From the NCBI RefSeq assembly GCF_019091135.1, contig NZ_JAGXJW010000061.1, positions 1 to 47,068 on the forward strand: a stretch of DNA of 47,068 bases. The letters are read 5' to 3'. Below, one piece after another: positions 42,367 through 47,068 of the stretch. Source of the DNA: Cohnella sp. GbtcB17 (lineage in GTDB: Bacteria; Bacillota; Bacilli; Paenibacillales; Paenibacillaceae). Every line of letters starts with the position of its first letter. Within the stretch, counting starts at the first letter, position 1. A model generated the notes under the pieces. It had not been told where the DNA came from. It ran no database searches and saw nothing but the letters and a program-made list of their open reading frames with translations. The position numbers were made by a program, and so were the translations under genes.

Positions 42367-44129
42367 CCCGCGCGCTCCCCTTTCTCTTCGCTCTCCTCTT
42401 GTTCGCTTCGCCAGCGCAGCGTCACGCGCAGCCCGGACAGACGCTCCGAAGGCTGCAGAAAGACGCCCGCTCCCGGACCAAAGCGCTGCCTGAGCCGCTG
42501 ATGCACGTTCCACAGCCCGCAGCCCGTGCTGCCGTCCATCGGCTGCTCCAGCCGCTGCATTAATCGATCCATCGCGAACTGTGACATGCCGCCGCCGCTG
42601 TCCTCGACATGCAGCTCGATCCAATCCGCCTCCCGGCATCCGGCGATCCGAATCGTTCCCGTGCCCGGCGTAGGCTCGATGCCGTGCACGATGGCATTTT
42701 CCACAACCGGCTGCAGCACCAGTCTCATCACCGGCTCCTTAAGCAGGTCCGACGGGATGTCGATCTCGTAGCCGATCCGCTCCAGCCGGTACGTATAGAT
42801 CTCCAGATAATGGGTGACCAGCTCGACCTCCTCCTTGAGCGGCGGCAGCTGATTTTCGACTCGTGTCATATAACGATAATAGCCGCCCAGATGATAGGCC
42901 ATCTCTTTAATCTTGTCCGTGAGGCCGACCTTCGCGCACCCGGCGATAAAGGAGAGGCAATTGTACAGAAAATGCGGATTGATCTGGGATTGCAGCTGCT
43001 TGAGCGTGGCCAGCCGCGACCGGTTTTGTTCCTCGTACACATTTTGTATCAGGTGCTGGATTTTCGATCCCATGTCGTTAAAGCGCTGCATCATATAATC
43101 GAATTCATTGTGGAACCGCTTGTTGATTCTGTACGAATAATCCCCCATCTCGACGTGCTTCAGGCCTTTCATCATCATCGTCACCGGCTTGAGCACGTTC
43201 GAATAGAGCAGATAGGCGGCCGCCAGACCGAGGACGACCAACACGGCCATGCTGGCATAAAACAAATCTCGACTCTTGACGATCGGCGCGTAAAACACCT
43301 CGGTCGGAACGTAATCGATCAGATAGGCATCCAGGTCGGACAGGTAGGTATAGCTCAAAAAGAGGCGCTGCCCTTGAAAAGACACGTTGCGGTGCCCGCC
43401 GTCGCCCAAGCCTTCCTTCAGCAGCTCGGCTCCGAACGTCTCGAACGCGCCGTCGCTCGCTTCCGCGTTGGAGAAGGCCCGGCCGCCCGACGTCAGCAAA
43501 AAACTCGAACCGGGGCTGTCCAGCTTGTAATGCTGCAGCATCTTGCGAATATTGTCCAGCCCGAACCGCACCTCGAACACTGCGTTGACCGAATCGGGGT
43601 CGGAAGCAGAATCGGCTTTGGATAAATACGGATCCCACATAAACAGCTGGTAGTAGGCGGTACCAGGCGATGCGCCCGGCTGAAAGGTCCATGTCCCGTT
43701 GGGGGCCTTATCCAGCACGCGCGGATCGTAGTTGTCGCTCAGATCGGTCGATACGCGGGTTTGGACCGTCGGCAGATACACAGCCAGCTGGTTGGACCAA
43801 TTGCTGGACAGGCTCTGCAAATACAACTTCTCTTTGACATGCGTCCGATAGTCCAGCATCCGGTAGTAGTCTTTGGTCAGCATGCTGATCTGAAGGTCGA
43901 GCAGGGACGAATCGCGCACCAGAATGCTCGAAGCGAGCGCCAGCCGCTCGATATTGGATTCGATCTGATACTTGAGAAACGTCAGCTGGCTCTCGTTGTA
44001 ATTCGTCATCTGCGTGTCGATCGCATGGAAGCTCGTTCTGCTGAAGTAGGAGTACAACAGAATAACGAGAAGCAGCAAGACGAGGATGACCCCGTTCATC
44101 TTGAGAAAAACCGGCCTGTGACGCTTCAT
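42363..44129 (-). CDS. YesM-type sensor histidine kinase
   Basis: A membrane kinase of 588 residues. TM1 (12-31, ILVLLLLVILLYSYF), an extracellular sensor domain, TM2 (about 290-311) and HAMP (LKPVTMMMKGLKHVEMGDYS) precede the kinase core. His386 sits in LQSQINPHFLYNCL, with N-box QPVVENAIVHG, G1 DSGGGM (Asp510) and G2 TGCGLWNVHQRL, all intact. The ATG at 44127-44129 has GGGAGA seven bases upstream. Its promoter region is shared with the divergent permease pair (109-base gap). The overlap with its regulator makes a single coupled unit. Confidence 0.93.
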   Translation of the reverse strand: MKRHRPVFLKMNGVILVLLLLVILLYSYFSRTSFHAIDTQMTNYNESQLTFLKYQIESNIERLALASSILVRDSSLLDLQISMLTKDYYRMLDYRTHVKEKLYLQSLSSNWSNQLAVYLPTVQTRVSTDLSDNYDPRVLDKAPNGTWTFQPGASPGTAYYQLFMWDPYLSKADSASDPDSVNAVFEVRFGLDNIRKMLQHYKLDSPGSSFLLTSGGRAFSNAEASDGAFETFGAELLKEGLGDGGHRNVSFQGQRLFLSYTYLSDLDAYLIDYVPTEVFYAPIVKSRDLFYASMAVLVVLGLAAAYLLYSNVLKPVTMMMKGLKHVEMGDYSYRINKRFHNEFDYMMQRFNDMGSKIQHLIQNVYEEQNRSRLATLKQLQSQINPHFLYNCLSFIAGCAKVGLTDKIKEMAYHLGGYYRYMTRVENQLPPLKEEVELVTHYLEIYTYRLERIGYEIDIPSDLLKEPVMRLVLQPVVENAIVHGIEPTPGTGTIRIAGCREADWIELHVEDSGGGMSQFAMDRLMQRLEQPMDGSTGCGLWNVHQRLRQRFGPGAGVFLQPSERLSGLRVTLRWRSEQEESEEKGERAG

Positions 44130-44238
44130 ACGCCCATCTCCCTTAATATTTTGACAGCGATCTTAAAAATGGATTCTGTAAAAAAAAACGCTTCCAGAAT
44201 AGAATGTGTCTATTATACATGCCGAAAGGAGAATTCGC

Positions 44239-45180
44239 TTGGAAAATTCTTACACAACCTCTTTGCCTGCAGCGCCCGCGAAGGCGAGATCGAAGCGTCC
44301 GTTTCTCAAAACCTGGAGACTGCACGTGATGCTGCTGCCCGCCGTACTGATCGCGTTCGTCTTCAAATACGCGCCGATGCCCGGGATCGTCATGGCCTTC
44401 CAGGAATTCAAGCCCTGGCTCGGCGTATCGGGCTCCTCCTGGGTCGGCTGGGAAAACTTCAAGCTCATTTTTACGATGCACGATTCCGTGCAGGTCATCT
44501 GGAATACGATCATCATTTCCATGATGAAAATCTTGTTCGGCCTTGCCGTCCCTGTCGTATTCGCCCTGCTGCTGAACGAAATCCGCCAAACCGCCTTAAA
44601 GCGGTCGATTCAAACGCTCGTTTATTTGCCTCACTTCATGTCCTGGGTCATCCTGGGGGGAATCCTGCTCGACCTGCTCTCGCTGGAAGGGATCGTCAAC
44701 CGGCTGTTCGCCTTCCTTCATCTGGAGCCGGTCCTCTTCCTCGGCAACGGCAACTGGTTCCGGACGACGGTCGTCGTGAGCGATTTGTGGAAGGAATTCG
44801 GATTTTCGGCGATCGTGTTCCTTGCCGCCTTGTCCGGCATTAACCCGGCTTTGTACGAAGCCTCGGAGATCGACGGCGCAGGCCGGTTCCAGCAGACCAT
44901 GTATATCACCTTGCCGGCCTTGCTTCCGATCATCGTCGTCGTCTTCACCTTGTCGCTGGGCAACGTGCTGAACGCCAACTTCGATCAGGTGTTCAACCTC
45001 ATCAATCCGCTCGTCCTGGAGAAAGGCGATATTATCGATACTTATGTGTTCCGCACCTTTCAGGGGGGGCAATACAGTCTCGCGACCGCAGCGGGCATCT
45101 TTAAATCGGCGGTGGGCTTTATCCTTATCAGCGGCGGTTACTTCTTTGCGTACAAGGTAGCGAATTACCGCATCTTTTAA
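44239..45180 (+). CDS. CUT1 ABC permease, LplB/YteP-type
   Basis: A 313-residue permease. Its basic N-terminus (AKARSKRPFLKTWRLHVMLL) leads into the first membrane helix, FKYAPMPGIVMAFQEF follows, and the coupling loop is YEASEIDGAGRFQQTMYITLP. The chosen start is TTG at 44239-44241, with AAAGGAG about seven bases upstream. An earlier ATG at 44206 would put that ribosome site inside the gene and is less likely. It forms the channel with the permease at 45213. The substrate is probably linked to the GH78 gene and the binding protein at 38917. Confidence 0.93.
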   Translation: MENSYTTSLPAAPAKARSKRPFLKTWRLHVMLLPAVLIAFVFKYAPMPGIVMAFQEFKPWLGVSGSSWVGWENFKLIFTMHDSVQVIWNTIIISMMKILFGLAVPVVFALLLNEIRQTALKRSIQTLVYLPHFMSWVILGGILLDLLSLEGIVNRLFAFLHLEPVLFLGNGNWFRTTVVVSDLWKEFGFSAIVFLAALSGINPALYEASEIDGAGRFQQTMYITLPALLPIIVVVFTLSLGNVLNANFDQVFNLINPLVLEKGDIIDTYVFRTFQGGQYSLATAAGIFKSAVGFILISGGYFFAYKVANYRIF

Positions 45181-45212
45181 CCTTTCAGAACGAGCAACGG
45201 AGGATCGAGCCT

Positions 45213-46091
45213 ATGTATTTTAAAAGTCCGTCATACCGCGTGTTTTCCTATTTCAACATCACGTTTCTGCTCGCGATTTCCCTGCTGTGCGTGCTGCCGA
45301 TGCTGCATATTTTCGCCGTTTCCCTAAGCGGCAAGTCCGCCGCGGATTCCAATCTGGTCGCCTTTATTCCGATCGACTTTTCGGTCGAGAGCTATGCCAA
45401 AACGTTCGAAAACGCCAATTTCCTGTCCGCGACGGGCGTCTCGATCCTGCGAAGCTTGACCGGAACGGTTTTGGGCATGATCGTCGTCATGCTGGCCGCC
45501 TTCTCGCTGTCCAGGTCGAACGCCGAATTCAGATCGCGCTCCTTTTACGTCTGGTTTTTTCTGATCATTATGATATTCGATGCGGGTCTGGTGCCTCACT
45601 ATATGCTCAATCAAAAGCTCGGGCTCGTGAATTCCTTTTGGGTGCTCATTCTGCCGGGTCTTGTCAACGTCTGGAATATGATCTTGATGATGAACTTCTT
45701 CCGGGCGATTCCGAAGGATTTGGACGAAGCGGCTATCGTGGACGGAGCGACGCATTTCCGGATTTTCGCCGCGATCTATTTGCCCGTCTCGCTGCCGGCG
45801 ATCGCCACGCTGTCGCTGTTCACCCTGGTCGGCCACTGGAACAGCTGGTTCGACGGCATGCTGTATATGCGCAGCGCAGACCAGTGGCCGCTCGCTACGC
45901 TGCTGCAAACGATCGTCGTCGTGCAGGACTTCAGCAAGACCGGCATCAATCCCGAGCAGCTGGAGATGCTGTCCAACAGGAGCGTCAAGGCCGCTCAAAT
46001 CTTCATCGCCATGCTCCCGATTCTCGCGGTCTACCCGCTGCTTCAGCGGTACTTCGTCAAAGGCATCGTATTGGGCGCCGTCAAGGAATAG
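45213..46091 (+). CDS. CUT1 ABC permease, YtcP-type
   Basis: A 292-residue permease with six membrane segments. The coupling loop is KDLDEAAIVDGATHFRIFAAIYLP, and the C-terminus YFVKGIVLGAVKE is diagnostic of the subfamily. The ATG at 45213 has GGAGG nine bases upstream, and the gene lies 32 bases after its partner. No binding protein follows; the next gene is convergent. Confidence 0.95.
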   Translation: MYFKSPSYRVFSYFNITFLLAISLLCVLPMLHIFAVSLSGKSAADSNLVAFIPIDFSVESYAKTFENANFLSATGVSILRSLTGTVLGMIVVMLAAFSLSRSNAEFRSRSFYVWFFLIIMIFDAGLVPHYMLNQKLGLVNSFWVLILPGLVNVWNMILMMNFFRAIPKDLDEAAIVDGATHFRIFAAIYLPVSLPAIATLSLFTLVGHWNSWFDGMLYMRSADQWPLATLLQTIVVVQDFSKTGINPEQLEMLSNRSVKAAQIFIAMLPILAVYPLLQRYFVKGIVLGAVKE

Positions 46092-46105
46092 TCCGCGCAA
46101 CTCAA

Positions 46106-46134
46106 ACAGCCACCGATTTAGGCTCGGTGGCTGT
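46106..46134. terminator. Hairpin between convergent permease and GH78 genes
   Basis: An 11-base-pair stem ACAGCCACCGA / TCGGTGGCTGT with a seven-base loop lies 15 bases past the permease stop and 18 bases from the GH78 stop. There is no T-run on either side, so termination strength is uncertain. Confidence 0.6.
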
Positions 46135-46151
46135 CGCGGATCGTCTATGCT

Positions 46152-47068
46152 TTAATTTTTTACCGTAAACCGATACTTCCCAGAGCCGAGGCCGAGCGCC
46201 AGTCCCTCCGCCGTCTCCGCCACGTTCGAGATTCCTTCCGCCGCGTCAAGCGGCTGCTGCGATTCCGTCGCGTTCGCCTTGCTCGCGCCCGGCAGCAGAA
46301 CGTTCGCGGCAGCGTTGGCAGGCACCACGATCTCATAGTCGATCCCGCCGTCCGGTCTGCGCCGCCAGGCCGACCGGATCTCGCCGTACGGCGATTCGAG
46401 CGACGCTTCGGCGAACTTCAGCGAGCCGCCCGGCACCGGCCGAACGCGGACTCGCTTGTATCCGGGCTCCGACGCTTCCGTATCGATGCCTGCGACCGAC
46501 CCGAACAGCCAGTCGCCGATCGCGCCGTAGGCATAGTGATTGTACGAGTTCATATCGTCGCTCCAGAAGCTGCCGTCCGGCTTGATGCCGTCCCAGTGCT
46601 CCCAGATCGTCGTCGCGCCCTTGACGACCGGGTACAGCCAGGACGGATATTCGCGCCGCTCGAGCAGCTTGTAAGCCAGGTCGGCGTGTCCGAACCGCGT
46701 CAGCACATGACAAAGGTAAGGCGTGCCGACGAACCCCGTCGTCAGTTGGCTGCCCGCTTCCTCGATCAGCTTGGCGAGCCGGTCCGCCGCCTGCTGCCGG
46801 GTTCCTTCCTCCAGGAGGTCGAACATCAGCGCGACGGCATAGGCGGTCTGCGTCGGCGAAGCGAGGCGCCCGCTAGGCGTGACGTATTCCTCGCGAAAGG
46901 CGCGCGCGACGTTGTCGCGCAGCTCCGCGTACTTGGACGCGTCGTCCGCGAATCCGAGCACGCCCGCCGACTTCGCCAGCAGCCCCGCCGAGTACGCGAA
47001 GAAGGCCGTCGCGATCCGCTCCCACGGCGTCGCGCCGATAAAGCTGTTCTCCTTGGCGTCGATGCCGG
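46152..47068 (-). CDS. GH78 alpha-L-rhamnosidase, C-terminal part (5' truncated by window)
   Basis: About 305 residues are visible, with the frame open to the window edge (upstream residues read GIDAKENSFIGATPWERIATAFF). The barrel portion has TQTAYAVALMFDLL, TTGFVGTPYLCHVLTRFGHADLAYKLL, YPSWLYPVVKGATTIWEHWDGIKPDGSF and MNSYNHYAYGAIGDWLFGSVAGI, all landmarks of GH78. It ends in a beta-sandwich. GH78 enzymes release terminal alpha-L-rhamnose with inversion. The general acid region lies outside the window, so activity cannot be judged. Its substrates occur in pectin side chains and plant glycosides. Confidence 0.93.
   Translation of the reverse strand, partial: GIDAKENSFIGATPWERIATAFFAYSAGLLAKSAGVLGFADDASKYAELRDNVARAFREEYVTPSGRLASPTQTAYAVALMFDLLEEGTRQQAADRLAKLIEEAGSQLTTGFVGTPYLCHVLTRFGHADLAYKLLERREYPSWLYPVVKGATTIWEHWDGIKPDGSFWSDDMNSYNHYAYGAIGDWLFGSVAGIDTEASEPGYKRVRVRPVPGGSLKFAEASLESPYGEIRSAWRRRPDGGIDYEIVVPANAAANVLLPGASKANATESQQPLDAAEGISNVAETAEGLALGLGSGKYRFTVKN

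Noticed and set aside
42367..42639. N-terminal extension of the YesN regulator by 91 residues
   Set aside because: The receiver domain starts at MKLMLVDDE (42366); the extension overlaps the kinase C-terminus and has no domain character.

Overview
The window reads as a carbohydrate-scavenging region from a high-GC member of the Bacillota, most likely Paenibacillaceae (Paenibacillus or Cohnella type). This is inferred from the gene repertoire: CUT1 sugar-importer parts without a local ATPase, YesM/YesN-type two-component pairs, lipoprotein solute-binding proteins, CcpA-type cre sites and sigma-A promoters. No rRNA, tRNA, phage, transposase or CRISPR array was seen.

Layout. At 1-240 lies the 3' end of an NADP-type glutamate dehydrogenase gene (+). 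From 546 to 25710 nearly everything is on the minus strand. Read in transcription order this gives: an importer-plus-GH31 operon (25710 to 20082), a single GH127 gene (19511 to 17652), a six-gene importer-plus-enzyme operon (17362 to 8339: two permeases, binding protein, carboxylesterase, unassigned 732-residue protein, GH43), and a binding-protein/histidine kinase/response regulator unit without permeases (8249 to 3098), followed by a GH95 gene (2924 to 546). A YesM/YesN pair (25897-28517, +) diverges from the GH31 operon. Then come a two-gene GH43 operon (31126 to 28589), a GH109-like Gfo/Idh/MocA gene divergent from an AraC regulator, a 0.7-kb non-coding stretch made largely of tandem repeats, an ECF sigma/anti-sigma pair, a secreted beta-helix protein downstream of a binding protein, a third YesM/YesN pair, a divergent permease pair, and the 3' end of a GH78 gene running off the window.

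How it works together (inference). Apart from the beta-helix protein, the enzymes whose N-termini are visible lack signal peptides. Oligosaccharides would therefore be imported by the CUT1 systems and trimmed in the cytoplasm by GH43 (arabinose/xylose), GH127 (beta-L-arabinofuranose), GH31 (alpha-xylose), GH95 (alpha-L-fucose/galactose), an esterase and others. The mix points to a branched plant hemicellulose or pectin side chain, with fucosylated or arabinosylated xyloglucan one reasonable guess. The energising ATPase (MsmX type) must be elsewhere.

Most interesting signals: (1) three operon promoters (importer operon, GH127, GH43 pair) carry a matching 20-bp box exactly 48 bp upstream of the -10 element, with an 18-bp spacer and a cre-like site just downstream, which defines a probable local regulon; (2) a 732-residue barrel-like protein I cannot place in a family; (3) a family of intergenic repeats, with a 154-bp element at two loci and a 51-bp unit at two loci, lying 3' of genes in the same relative orientation; (4) a separate 72-bp repeat with a 20-bp palindrome.
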